A DNA stretch of 64,000 bases from Hanstruepera flava (GTDB lineage: Bacteria > Bacteroidota > Bacteroidia > Flavobacteriales > Flavobacteriaceae). The stretch's first letter is position 1, and every line of letters begins with the position of its first letter. Below, one piece after another: positions 56,849 through 64,000 of the stretch. The notes below the pieces were generated by a model, which was not told the DNA's origin, did no database searches, and saw only the letters and a list, made by a program, of their open reading frames with translations. The stretch lies in contig NZ_JALJCW010000001.1 of the NCBI RefSeq assembly GCF_023634025.1, positions 586,001 to 650,000 of the forward strand. Reading direction: 5' to 3'. A program made the translations under genes and the position numbers.

Positions 56849-56870
56849 AAGTCCGTTTTAAAACGGACTT
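56849..56870 (-). terminator. Hairpin between the two valine tRNAs
   Basis: AAGTCCGTTTT and AAAACGGACTT form a perfect 22-nt palindrome, followed on the minus strand by a T-run (complement of 56841-56850). The second tRNA may therefore need its own promoter or read-through. Confidence 0.8.
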
Positions 56871-56877
56871 AATTTGT

Positions 56878-56951
56878 GGGCGATGAGGGATTCGAACCCC
56901 CGACCCCCTCGGTGTAAACGAGGTGCTCTGAACCAACTGAGCTAATCGCCC
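56878..56951 (-). tRNA. tRNA-Val (anticodon TAC)
   Basis: 74 nt on the minus strand: acceptor GGGCGAT / ATCGCCC, D-arm CTCAGTTGGTTCAGAG, anticodon arm CCTCG-TTTACAC-CGAGG with TAC, and T-arm GGGGGTTCGAATCCCTC. CCA is not encoded. With the neighbouring GAC tRNA it can cover the four valine codons. Confidence 0.94.
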
Positions 56952-57053
56952 TTTGTAATCGGACTGCAAATATAAAGTAGTTTTTCAATTCACAAAAGCT
57001 TTTTTCAAAAAAAATAAATTCTTTTTTAAATCAACCTGTTCGTTTTAAAATTA

Positions 57054-57791
57054 TTATACTTTAGTCATAGAAATTACTATTTCTGTTGTCATTTTTTGCC
57101 CCATAACGTCCATATCCATTGTAAGGTTAGATGTATTAGAAACACCTGAAGCTTTGTCTATATTCATACTTCCTGCTAAAGTACCAGTTGCAACTCCTGA
57201 AATACTACCACTTACATCTAAAATTACCGATTTAGTATCAATGGATTTTACCGTATACATGTAACTAATTATCACACCATCGTTTTCTTTTTCATCAGTC
57301 CAAGAAGAACCAATTTTAACAGCCTCTTTAGGATATATCAAACTTTGTGTTTGGTTAGTAAACTGATTAGCATTAGCAGCATTACCTTCAATCATTTTCA
57401 TATCCAAAACCTCTCCATAAGTATTAGTTTTCACTGCTAAAACAGTTTCTAAAATAGGCTTCATTTGCGCACTCATCATTTTAATTTCGTCATCTAAATC
57501 TTCTTCTTTAGTATCTGAATCGTAAGACAGTTTAGTACCTGCTTGAGCCATGTCCATTTTAATTCTTTTAAAACTCATTTCAGTATTAAAAATAGTATCA
57601 ATAGTTTCTTTTACTTCTGTCTGTATTTCCACCTGCATATCCATTTTCATAGTTTCACCCATATCCTGGACCATTACCATATTCATTAAATACTTGTCTC
57701 CTGTATTATAATTAAATCTCAAAAATGTAGATTCTTGGGCTAATGAAACAGTTGAAACCACTAACAATAATAGTGTAATTAAGTTCTTCAT
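57054..57791 (-). CDS. Secreted DUF6263-like protein
   Basis: Starting at the ATG 57789-57791 gives 245 residues with a signal peptide (LITLLLLVVSTVSLAQ); the longer frame would put 11 residues before it. The mature part is Met-rich with VMVQDMGETMKMDMQVEIQT, YGEVLDMKMIEG, YPKEAVKIGSSWTDEKEND and IDKASGVSNTSNLTMDMDVM, a pattern matching DUF6263. The function is unknown. A TATATTTG box stands 31 nt upstream, so it is separate from the folC operon. Confidence 0.68.
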   Translation of the reverse strand: MKNLITLLLLVVSTVSLAQESTFLRFNYNTGDKYLMNMVMVQDMGETMKMDMQVEIQTEVKETIDTIFNTEMSFKRIKMDMAQAGTKLSYDSDTKEEDLDDEIKMMSAQMKPILETVLAVKTNTYGEVLDMKMIEGNAANANQFTNQTQSLIYPKEAVKIGSSWTDEKENDGVIISYMYTVKSIDTKSVILDVSGSISGVATGTLAGSMNIDKASGVSNTSNLTMDMDVMGQKMTTEIVISMTKV

Positions 57792-57821
57792 GATTTTAAA
57801 ATATTTTTTATTAATTGAAAA

Positions 57822-57829
57822 CAAATATA
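57822..57829 (-). promoter_or_regulatory. Probable -7 element of the DUF6263 gene
   Basis: TATATTTG on the minus strand matches TAnnTTTG, leader about 25 nt. No clear TTG at -33. Confidence 0.45.
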
Positions 57830-57849
57830 GAGCCTTAAAAGGAGATGGG

Positions 57850-59067
57850 CTAAATTATTTCTGCTACAGTAAAAGTGCTACCTCCCACGTATATAACATT
57901 GTTAATACTTGCTTTAGATTTGGCTTTATTTAACGCATCTTCTACGCTTTCACATACTTCGCCTTTATATCCTTTCTCTAAAAATTGGTTCGCTAAAGTA
58001 TGTACATCCAGACCACGAGGAACATTAGGCTTGCAAAAAAAATAATACGCTTTTTTGGGCAAAAGCTTAATAATAGCATCTAAATCTTTATCATTAACTA
58101 CACCAAAGACCATGTACAAGTCTTCATAATCTTCAGCTTGTAATTGATTCATGACATGTCTTAAACCATCTTCGTTATGAGCAGTATCACAAATTATTTT
58201 AGGCCTTTCCTGCAATATTTGCCATCTTCCCTTTAAATCGGTATTCGTTACTACATTTAAGAGTCCATTCTTAATATTTATGTCAGTAATTCTATAACCT
58301 AGTGAATTTAAAACTTGAATAGTACTTACAGCCGTTTTAATATTATGCTTTTGATAACTTCCTTTTAAATCACTTTCAAAATTTGCACCATACAAGTTTT
58401 GGGCAAAATATATCTCTGATTTATTTTCGAGTGCTATTTTTAAAAACACTGGTTTAGTTTTTTCCATATACTCACCAATAACAACTGGAACTTCAGGTTT
58501 AATAATTCCAGCTTTTTCATAGGCTATTGCCTCCAGTGTATTTCCCAAAAACTGGGTGTGGTCCAAACCAATGTTTGTGATTACCGACACAAGTGGTGTT
58601 ATAAGATTTGTTGAATCCAATCGGCCACCAAGACCAACCTCAATTACAGCTATATCTACCTGTTGTGTTGAGAAATACTCAAAAGCCATTCCTGTGGTCA
58701 TTTCAAAAAATGAAAGCGATTGACTTTCAAAAAATGCTTTGTTTCGGTTAATGAATTCTATTACAAATTCTTCACTTACGCAAACACCATTAATTTTAAT
58801 GCGTTCTCTAAAATCCTTTAAATGCGGAGAAGTAAAAAGTCCTACTTTTAAACCCGATTCTTGTAAAATGGAAGCAATCATATGGCTAGTAGAACCTTTT
58901 CCATTGGTTCCAGCCACATGTATACACTTAATTTTATCTTGAGGATTGTTAAGGTGGCTAGCCAATAAAAGTGTATTACTTAAATCTGCTTTATAAGCTG
59001 CCTTACCTTGTCTTTGATACATTGGAAGTTTTGAAAACATCCAATTTAAAGTATCTTGATATGTCAT
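57850..59067 (-). CDS. folC: Folylpolyglutamate synthase / dihydrofolate synthase
   Basis: FolC adds glutamate to dihydropteroate and to tetrahydrofolates. The 405 residues carry the P-loop HVAGTNGKGSTSHMIAS near 50, the segment GLFTSPHLKDFRERIKINGV, GLGGRLDSTNLI with the substrate-binding Arg, ITNIGLDHTQFLGNTLEAIA, and DTAHNEDGLRHV. It is the last gene of exbB-exbD-tonB-folC, 3 bp after tonB. Confidence 0.95.
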   Translation of the reverse strand: MTYQDTLNWMFSKLPMYQRQGKAAYKADLSNTLLLASHLNNPQDKIKCIHVAGTNGKGSTSHMIASILQESGLKVGLFTSPHLKDFRERIKINGVCVSEEFVIEFINRNKAFFESQSLSFFEMTTGMAFEYFSTQQVDIAVIEVGLGGRLDSTNLITPLVSVITNIGLDHTQFLGNTLEAIAYEKAGIIKPEVPVVIGEYMEKTKPVFLKIALENKSEIYFAQNLYGANFESDLKGSYQKHNIKTAVSTIQVLNSLGYRITDINIKNGLLNVVTNTDLKGRWQILQERPKIICDTAHNEDGLRHVMNQLQAEDYEDLYMVFGVVNDKDLDAIIKLLPKKAYYFFCKPNVPRGLDVHTLANQFLEKGYKGEVCESVEDALNKAKSKASINNVIYVGGSTFTVAEII

Positions 59068-59070
59068 TGG

Positions 59071-59958
59071 TTATTGACCTAAATTGAAGTTTACTTTAAC
59101 AAAACCTATTTGTTTGGCTGGTGCATTAGAATCTGGTCGCCATTTATGGGATAAAGCTATTTTTTTTGCAGGGTCCAATAGACATTGTGCAGTGTTGGTG
59201 GTGCCTTTAACACCTGGAACGGCTTCAATAACATTACCGTTTCTATTCACAACAATTTTTACAATCACCATACCAGATTCATTACAGTCTTGTTTAAGGG
59301 TTTGGTATGTTGCTTTTCCTCTACCATTTAGCCCATAACCTACACCTCCACTACCAGTGCCTGGGTCTCCAAAATAACTTGCTGCATAAGGATCCCCATC
59401 TAATTGTCCTTTATCTCCTGCTTTATTATCATTACCTTCTCCACCAGATTCAGAGCCTTCAGATTTACTAACGCCTCCTATTAATGCATCTAATTTTTTC
59501 TTTTTAGCTTCTTGTTCAGCTTTTTCCTTCGCTATTCTATCAGCTTCAGCCTTTGCTTTAGCATCTGCTTCGGCTTTTGCTCTTTGTTCAGCTTCTAATT
59601 GCTCTTTTCTTTCTGCTTCTTTTTGTTTTTTAATTGCTATAGCTTCTTCTTCAGCCTGTGTTAGAACATCTTCGGCCTTTGCTTTTTCAGATGAAGCTGG
59701 TTCTGGGGTAGTTTCTTTTGGTTTAGAAACTTCTTCAATAGGCTTACGAATCTCTCTAGGTTCAGATTTTATAGGTTTTTTGGGTTGAACATTACCTTGA
59801 CCAACATTACTGTTTCCAAAATTAACGGCTACACCATACTCAATAGGTGGATCCATATACGGAGGACCAACAACAAATAAAAGCAGCAAAATAATCATAA
59901 CGATTAAAGTTGTGATTTTAGCCGAATTACGTTCGTGTTTAGTCTCTAAATATTTCAT
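59071..59958 (-). CDS. tonB: TonB energy transducer
   Basis: TonB links the inner-membrane motor to outer-membrane receptors. The 295 residues have one N-terminal membrane helix (TLIVMIILLLLFVVG), then a Pro/Lys/Glu-rich and Ala/Lys/Glu coiled linker (about 50-160). A Gly-rich stretch and the C-terminal TonB domain follow (SGMVIVKIVVNRNGNVIEAV, then HKWRPDSNAPAKQIGFVKV). It lies 1 bp after exbD. The receptor at 34490-36781 is one possible client in this window. Confidence 0.92.
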   Translation of the reverse strand: MKYLETKHERNSAKITTLIVMIILLLLFVVGPPYMDPPIEYGVAVNFGNSNVGQGNVQPKKPIKSEPREIRKPIEEVSKPKETTPEPASSEKAKAEDVLTQAEEEAIAIKKQKEAERKEQLEAEQRAKAEADAKAKAEADRIAKEKAEQEAKKKKLDALIGGVSKSEGSESGGEGNDNKAGDKGQLDGDPYAASYFGDPGTGSGGVGYGLNGRGKATYQTLKQDCNESGMVIVKIVVNRNGNVIEAVPGVKGTTNTAQCLLDPAKKIALSHKWRPDSNAPAKQIGFVKVNFNLGQ

Positions 59959-59959
59959 C

Positions 59960-60355
59960 CTAATTACTTGGTTTTACCGCAAGGATAACTTTAAATTTAT
60001 TTCGGTTGGCAATATCCATTACTTTAACCACATTATCTACTGGCACGGTTTTTTCTGCTCGTAAAACAATTGTTGGTTGGTCTTTACTAGATAAAACATT
60101 TACCAATTCGTTTTCCAGAACACTCTCGCCAACTAATTTTTGATCCACATAATAGCGTAAATCCTTGGTAATACTAACTGCAACAGATTTTTTGTTTTCA
60201 GTTTTGCCACTAGCTTTTGGTAATAAAATATCAATAGCGCTTGTAGTAACTAAAGTAGAAGCGATCATAAAAAATATAAGTAAAAGGAATACAATATCTG
60301 TCATTGAAGACATATTGAACTCTGGTGTTACTTTATTTCTTCCGCGAATATCCAT
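59960..60355 (-). CDS. exbD: Biopolymer transport protein ExbD/TolR
   Basis: The 131 residues have one membrane helix (MTDIVFLLLIFFMIASTLV, about 17-35) with the conserved Asp that carries protons, and a periplasmic domain (YYVDQKLVGESVLENELVNV, then VLRAEKTVPVDNVVKVMDIA). It couples the ExbB channel to TonB. It is separated by 1 bp from both neighbours. Confidence 0.94.
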   Translation of the reverse strand: MDIRGRNKVTPEFNMSSMTDIVFLLLIFFMIASTLVTTSAIDILLPKASGKTENKKSVAVSITKDLRYYVDQKLVGESVLENELVNVLSSKDQPTIVLRAEKTVPVDNVVKVMDIANRNKFKVILAVKPSN

Positions 60356-60356
60356 A

Positions 60357-61058
60357 CTATATTGGCTCGTTTAAATGATCTAAAAACTCTACTGAATTCG
60401 CTTCCATTTGATAAACAACTTTATTGGTTTTTACAACTAAATGATTATAGGCAATGTAAGCAACAATACCTACAATCAAACCAGCAACAGTTGTCGTCAT
60501 GGCTGTATATAGCCCACTTGCCAAAACATCCATCTGGATAGTTCCTCCTGCATTAGCCAATTCAAATATTGCCAATATCATACCTATTACAGTACCAAGA
60601 AAACCAATCATTGGAGCAGCTCCTGAAATGGTGGCTAACATACTTACGTTTTTTTCCAATCCGTAAATCTCTAAACGGCCAGCATTTTCAATTGCTGTAT
60701 TAATATCTTCCAGAGGCTTACCTATACGTGTTAATCCCTTATTAATCAAGCGTGATACAGGTGAATTTACTTGAGCGCATAGCATTTGGGCTGAATCAAT
60801 TTTGCCATTACTGACATGGTCTTTAATTTGATTCATAAAGTTACTATCTACCTTCGATGCTGCTTTAATAGCAAATAATCTTTCAAAATATATGTAACAA
60901 GCAACTATTAATAGTACAAAAAGCAATAGTATAATTAACATTCCAGCTGTTCCGCCACTGGTAATTAACTCAATAATGGACAATGTTTTTTCAACTGATT
61001 CTCCATCTGTTAACACTTCTGTGCCATCCTGAACGTCTTGGATTATAGAATTTATCAT
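60357..61058 (-). CDS. exbB: Proton channel subunit ExbB/TolQ/MotA family
   Basis: The 233 residues show three membrane helices: MLIILLLFVLLIVACYIYFE near 40, MIGFLGTVIGMILAIFELA near 150, and TVAGLIVGIVAYIAYNHLV near 193. The MotA/TolQ/ExbB pattern includes AAPMIGFLGTV and a conserved Thr. First gene of the Ton operon. A 53-bp gap separates it from nhaD; no clear promoter was seen there. Confidence 0.93.
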   Translation of the reverse strand: MINSIIQDVQDGTEVLTDGESVEKTLSIIELITSGGTAGMLIILLLFVLLIVACYIYFERLFAIKAASKVDSNFMNQIKDHVSNGKIDSAQMLCAQVNSPVSRLINKGLTRIGKPLEDINTAIENAGRLEIYGLEKNVSMLATISGAAPMIGFLGTVIGMILAIFELANAGGTIQMDVLASGLYTAMTTTVAGLIVGIVAYIAYNHLVVKTNKVVYQMEANSVEFLDHLNEPI

Positions 61059-61111
61059 ATTAAATTGAATCTATTTTTAACTTATAACGTGTTTTTTCTA
61101 ACTAAATTATG

Positions 61112-62500
61112 CTAAAATATTGTTCTAGTAAACATAAATGCTACAGCTCCAACCAAGAAACCAACAAGTGCTAACCAAGAAATCTTTTTTAGATACCAAA
61201 AAAAATCGATTTTCTCCATTCCCATGGCAACAACACCTGCAGCAGAACCAATAATTAACATACTACCTCCTGTTCCTGCAGAATAGGCAATAAAATGCCA
61301 TAGTTCATTGTCCATAGGTACAGAAAACATTCCTAAACTAGCCGCTACCAAAGGCACATTGTCAATTACAGCAGAACCTACTCCTAATAATAAAACCACT
61401 AAATCAGAAACACCTTCATGGTGTAATTCGGTACCCATCATGGGCATATTTTCCTGTAAGGATGTGGCAAAACCAAATAATATTCCTAAAGATTCTAACG
61501 CAGCTACCGCCATTAAAATTCCTAAAAAGAACAAAATACTTGGCATTTCAATTTTGGATAGTGAATGATGAACCGGACTATGAGAGCTATGAGCATCACT
61601 TTCAGAATCAAAATTAGATATGCTAAACTTTGAAGAACTGTAAATTTCGGCGAAAACGGCCACTACACCTAACGCTAACATCATGCCGACATAAGGGGGT
61701 AAGTGCGTTACAGTTTTAAAGATTGGTACAGATACAATACCTCCCAAACCTAAATACAGCATTGTTGAACTAAAGCGACTTTTAGGTTTGTCATCTTTAT
61801 CTTCATAATCTAGATCGCCTTTGAAAGCAGGTAAAAAACTCGCGATAAAAAATGGCACTAACATGCACAATAACGAAGGCACAAACAAGTATACAAATAA
61901 ATGCCCAGTTGAAACCTTATCTGCAATCCATAGCATGGTAGTGGTCACATCACCAATTGGCGACCATGCTCCACCAGCATTGGCTGCTATTATTATTAAA
62001 CCAGCATACCAAATTCTTACATTTCTATCATTTACTATTTTTTGAAGTATGGAAATTAAAACTATTGTAGCCGTTAGATTATCAATAATAGCTGACAGAA
62101 AAAACGCTAAAAATCCAAAAATCCAAAGTATTCGTTTCTTACTTTTTGTTTTTATAAAAGTTTTAATGGTTGAGAACCCATCAAAATAATCAATAATCTC
62201 AACAATGGTCATAGCCCCTAAAAGGAAAACTAATATCTCTGCTGTTTTACCTAAATGATGCAATAAGGTTTCTTCCATTAAATGCATTTTTTCTTCATGG
62301 CCTAAATCTCCAAAATTATCAAGTAACGCATGTTTGGCAGAATCAAACCATTGCAGAAAACTCTCAATGCCTAACGCAATTAAGGCCCAACAAAGAGACA
62401 TCATAACCAGTGCAGGTATGAGCTTGTCTATTTTTAAATTATGCTCTAGGGTTATAGCTAAATAGCCTACAACAAATACAATAATTATTAATGATTCCAT
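61112..62500 (-). CDS. nhaD: Na+/H+ antiporter NhaD
   Basis: NhaD exports sodium in exchange for protons, typical of marine and alkaliphilic bacteria. The 462 residues have about 12 membrane helices. Family segments are LVFLLGAMTIVEIIDYFDGF, FGFLAFFLSAIIDNLTATIV, ANAGGAWSPIGDVTTTMLWI with polar residues inside helices, and GSAVIDNVPLVAASLGMF near 380. A His-rich loop (SDAHSSHSPVHHSLSK) near 300 is variable. It follows the dehydrogenase gene by 12 bp, so they may share a transcript. Confidence 0.92.
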   Translation of the reverse strand: MESLIIIVFVVGYLAITLEHNLKIDKLIPALVMMSLCWALIALGIESFLQWFDSAKHALLDNFGDLGHEEKMHLMEETLLHHLGKTAEILVFLLGAMTIVEIIDYFDGFSTIKTFIKTKSKKRILWIFGFLAFFLSAIIDNLTATIVLISILQKIVNDRNVRIWYAGLIIIAANAGGAWSPIGDVTTTMLWIADKVSTGHLFVYLFVPSLLCMLVPFFIASFLPAFKGDLDYEDKDDKPKSRFSSTMLYLGLGGIVSVPIFKTVTHLPPYVGMMLALGVVAVFAEIYSSSKFSISNFDSESDAHSSHSPVHHSLSKIEMPSILFFLGILMAVAALESLGILFGFATSLQENMPMMGTELHHEGVSDLVVLLLGVGSAVIDNVPLVAASLGMFSVPMDNELWHFIAYSAGTGGSMLIIGSAAGVVAMGMEKIDFFWYLKKISWLALVGFLVGAVAFMFTRTIF

Positions 62501-62512
62501 AAAATTTCGTTT

Positions 62513-63739
62513 TTAAATTAACTGCCCTAATGCAATTTCAAATGCGGTTTTACTAATTTGAGTTTGAGATTGGTTTTGATCGTAAACCTTCTGCATAGCT
62601 TTCTTTATAGTATTAGATGTGTCATTAAAAATTGCTTCATCTGTCATTTGAACACGGCGTTCCATAAAATAAGCAAATACCCTTGCCATTCCACAATTAG
62701 ATATAAAATCTGGGATTAGACTCACTCTATAATCTGTATGCTCCATGATCGTTCCAAAAAATATTTCTTTGTCTGCAAAAGGTACATTAGCTCCACATGA
62801 AATAACTTCCAATCCTGTATCTATCATTTCGTCTATTTGGTTTATTGTTACCAAACGCGAAGCTGCACAAGGCATAAACACCTCTGTTTCAAGAGACCAA
62901 ATTCGTTTATTCATCTCATCAAAAGGAATCAAGTTATCTGCCGATAAAGCATTACCATCCTTATTAAGGAATAATTCGGTAATCTCTTCAAAAGTAAATC
63001 CGTCTTCATTAATTAAACCACCAGCAATATCAATTATACCAACAACTTTTGCTCCCATTTTTGAAATATAAAAAGCAGCAGCAGAACCTACATTACCAAA
63101 CCCTTGTACAACAACCCGCTTATCTGCAATATTCCCACCATATATATCGTAATAGTGACGTACAGCTTCAGCTACACCAAAACCGGTTATCATATCAGCA
63201 ACTGTATATTTTCGAGCAACACTAGGTGAGTAGTTTGGGTTTTCAATTACTTTAATTACGCCTTGACGCAATTGTCCAATTCTATTTATCTTATCGGCTT
63301 GTGTTGGTTTAAAATGCCCTTCAAAAACACCTTCTTGCGGATGCCAAACTCCACTTTCTTCAGTTATAGGAATGACTTCATGTATTTCATCAACATTTAA
63401 ATCACCTCCTGTACCATAATAACTTTTTAGTAGTGGAGAAACTGCCTTATACCATCGTTCCAAAACACCTTTCTTTCTGGGATCCTTTGGGTCAAAGTTT
63501 ATTCCTGATTTTGCACCTCCAATAGCTGGTCCAGAAACCGTAAACTTAACTTCCATAGTTTTAGCTAAAGACAGAACTTCATTCATGTCTAAACCTTTAC
63601 GCATTCGTGTTCCTCCTCCTGCGGCTCCACCTCTTAAAGAGTTAATTACTGTCCAACCTTCAGCTTCTGTTTCTGGGTCTTTCCAATTAAAAATAATTTC
63701 TGGTGATTTGTCTTCGTACTTTTGAAGTAATTCTTTCAT
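62513..63739 (-). CDS. Glu/Leu/Phe/Val family dehydrogenase (probable glutamate dehydrogenase)
   Basis: The 408 residues belong to the ELFV dehydrogenase family, which deaminates amino acids with NAD(P). The catalytic part has SLRGGAAGGGTRMRKGLDMN, GPAIGGAKSGINFDPKDP with the active-site Lys, and GTGGDLNVDE. The cofactor part has VVQGFGNVGSAAAFYISKMG near 207 and EVFMPCAASRLV. Substrate choice among Glu, Leu, Phe and Val is not certain; Glu is the likeliest by length. A TATATTTG box lies 25 nt upstream. Confidence 0.88.
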   Translation of the reverse strand: MKELLQKYEDKSPEIIFNWKDPETEAEGWTVINSLRGGAAGGGTRMRKGLDMNEVLSLAKTMEVKFTVSGPAIGGAKSGINFDPKDPRKKGVLERWYKAVSPLLKSYYGTGGDLNVDEIHEVIPITEESGVWHPQEGVFEGHFKPTQADKINRIGQLRQGVIKVIENPNYSPSVARKYTVADMITGFGVAEAVRHYYDIYGGNIADKRVVVQGFGNVGSAAAFYISKMGAKVVGIIDIAGGLINEDGFTFEEITELFLNKDGNALSADNLIPFDEMNKRIWSLETEVFMPCAASRLVTINQIDEMIDTGLEVISCGANVPFADKEIFFGTIMEHTDYRVSLIPDFISNCGMARVFAYFMERRVQMTDEAIFNDTSNTIKKAMQKVYDQNQSQTQISKTAFEIALGQLI

Positions 63740-63763
63740 TAAGACTAGTTAGATTTGTTTCAA

Positions 63764-63771
63764 CAAATATA
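63764..63771 (-). promoter_or_regulatory. Probable -7 element of the ELFV dehydrogenase gene
   Basis: TATATTTG on the minus strand matches TAnnTTTG, leader about 20 nt. It may also serve nhaD. No clear TTG at -33. Confidence 0.45.
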
Positions 63772-63810
63772 AAAAACAAAAAATCGCTTTATATTAATTT
63801 TACAATAATT

Positions 63811-64000
63811 TTATGGTTGATAGACTTTACCAGAACTGTGATTTTTTTTAGCACCTGTTACACTTGCCAAACAGTTTACTTCACTTCGTAATTTAAGAAC
63901 ACCCAATAAACCAAATATTACAGCTTCTTTATATTCTAGAATATCTTGGTTAGGAATCACGATTTTGATTGAACTTTTAGCCTTTAGCAAATCAATTAAA
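63811..64000 (-). CDS. anmK: Anhydro-N-acetylmuramic acid kinase, C-terminal part (runs off the window end)
   Basis: The frame ends with TAA at 63811-63813 and is open to base 64000, giving the last 62 residues. They read NQDILEYKEAVIFGLLGVLK, LRSEVNCLASVTGAKKNHSS and GKVYQP, matching the conserved C-terminus of AnmK, which phosphorylates anhydroMurNAc for cell-wall recycling. The start lies outside the window. Confidence 0.85.
   Translation of the reverse strand, partial: LIDLLKAKSSIKIVIPNQDILEYKEAVIFGLLGVLKLRSEVNCLASVTGAKKNHSSGKVYQP

Overview
The window looks like chromosomal DNA of a marine-type Flavobacteriaceae (Bacteroidota). The DNA is visibly AT-rich. Promoters, where recognisable, follow the Bacteroidota form (TTG about 20 nt upstream of TAnnTTTG). 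It carries type IX secretion and gliding genes (porU, porV, gldJ), a fused SecDF, DUF6090, DUF6263 and DUF2911 proteins, a FecR protein of the DUF4974 type and an NhaD antiporter. No phage, insertion sequence or CRISPR array was seen. Species cannot be named from this alone.

Layout. 1-710: 5' part of a secreted surface protein. 914-4958 (+): folE, cysS, yidD, lgt and a DUF192 lipoprotein; the end of yidD carries a 120-bp duplication. 5034-12634 (-): secDF, a small secreted protein, a DUF4412-like protein, mdh and gyrB. 12927-17682 (-): two CPBP intramembrane proteases behind a membrane-tethered XRE regulator, two DUF6090 genes plus a 20-codon relic of a third, and a beta-barrel protein. 17759-20946: asnB, a DUF2911 gene and queE. 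21050-28186 (+): a HerA-like ATPase, a lipoprotein, a YitT protein, a cupin, a hydrolase, rluF, a membrane LytTR regulator and two small genes. 28189-30443 (-): folD and ffh.

30571-37283 is the most interesting block. It is a cell-surface signalling locus with an ECF sigma factor, a FecR anti-sigma factor and an STN-type TonB-dependent receptor. Two secreted lipoproteins that appear to share a beta-rich domain flank it. The same 19-bp motif, followed at identical spacing by TGTTnTATnA, stands in front of the large lipoprotein gene (- strand) and fecR (+ strand). It is a good candidate for the promoter recognised by this sigma factor.

37375-49512 holds argS, a TPR histidine kinase, a CpeT-family gene, ctlX, an SDR, an M28 peptidase, pdhC, pdhA, cdd and porV. 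49546-56729 holds porU, gldJ and murF. Two valine tRNAs with hairpin terminators follow. 57054-61058 (-) holds a DUF6263 protein and the exbB-exbD-tonB-folC operon, which would energise receptors such as the one above. The window ends with nhaD, a glutamate-family dehydrogenase and the 3' end of anmK. All motif and repeat observations were made by eye; no database or folding search was run.
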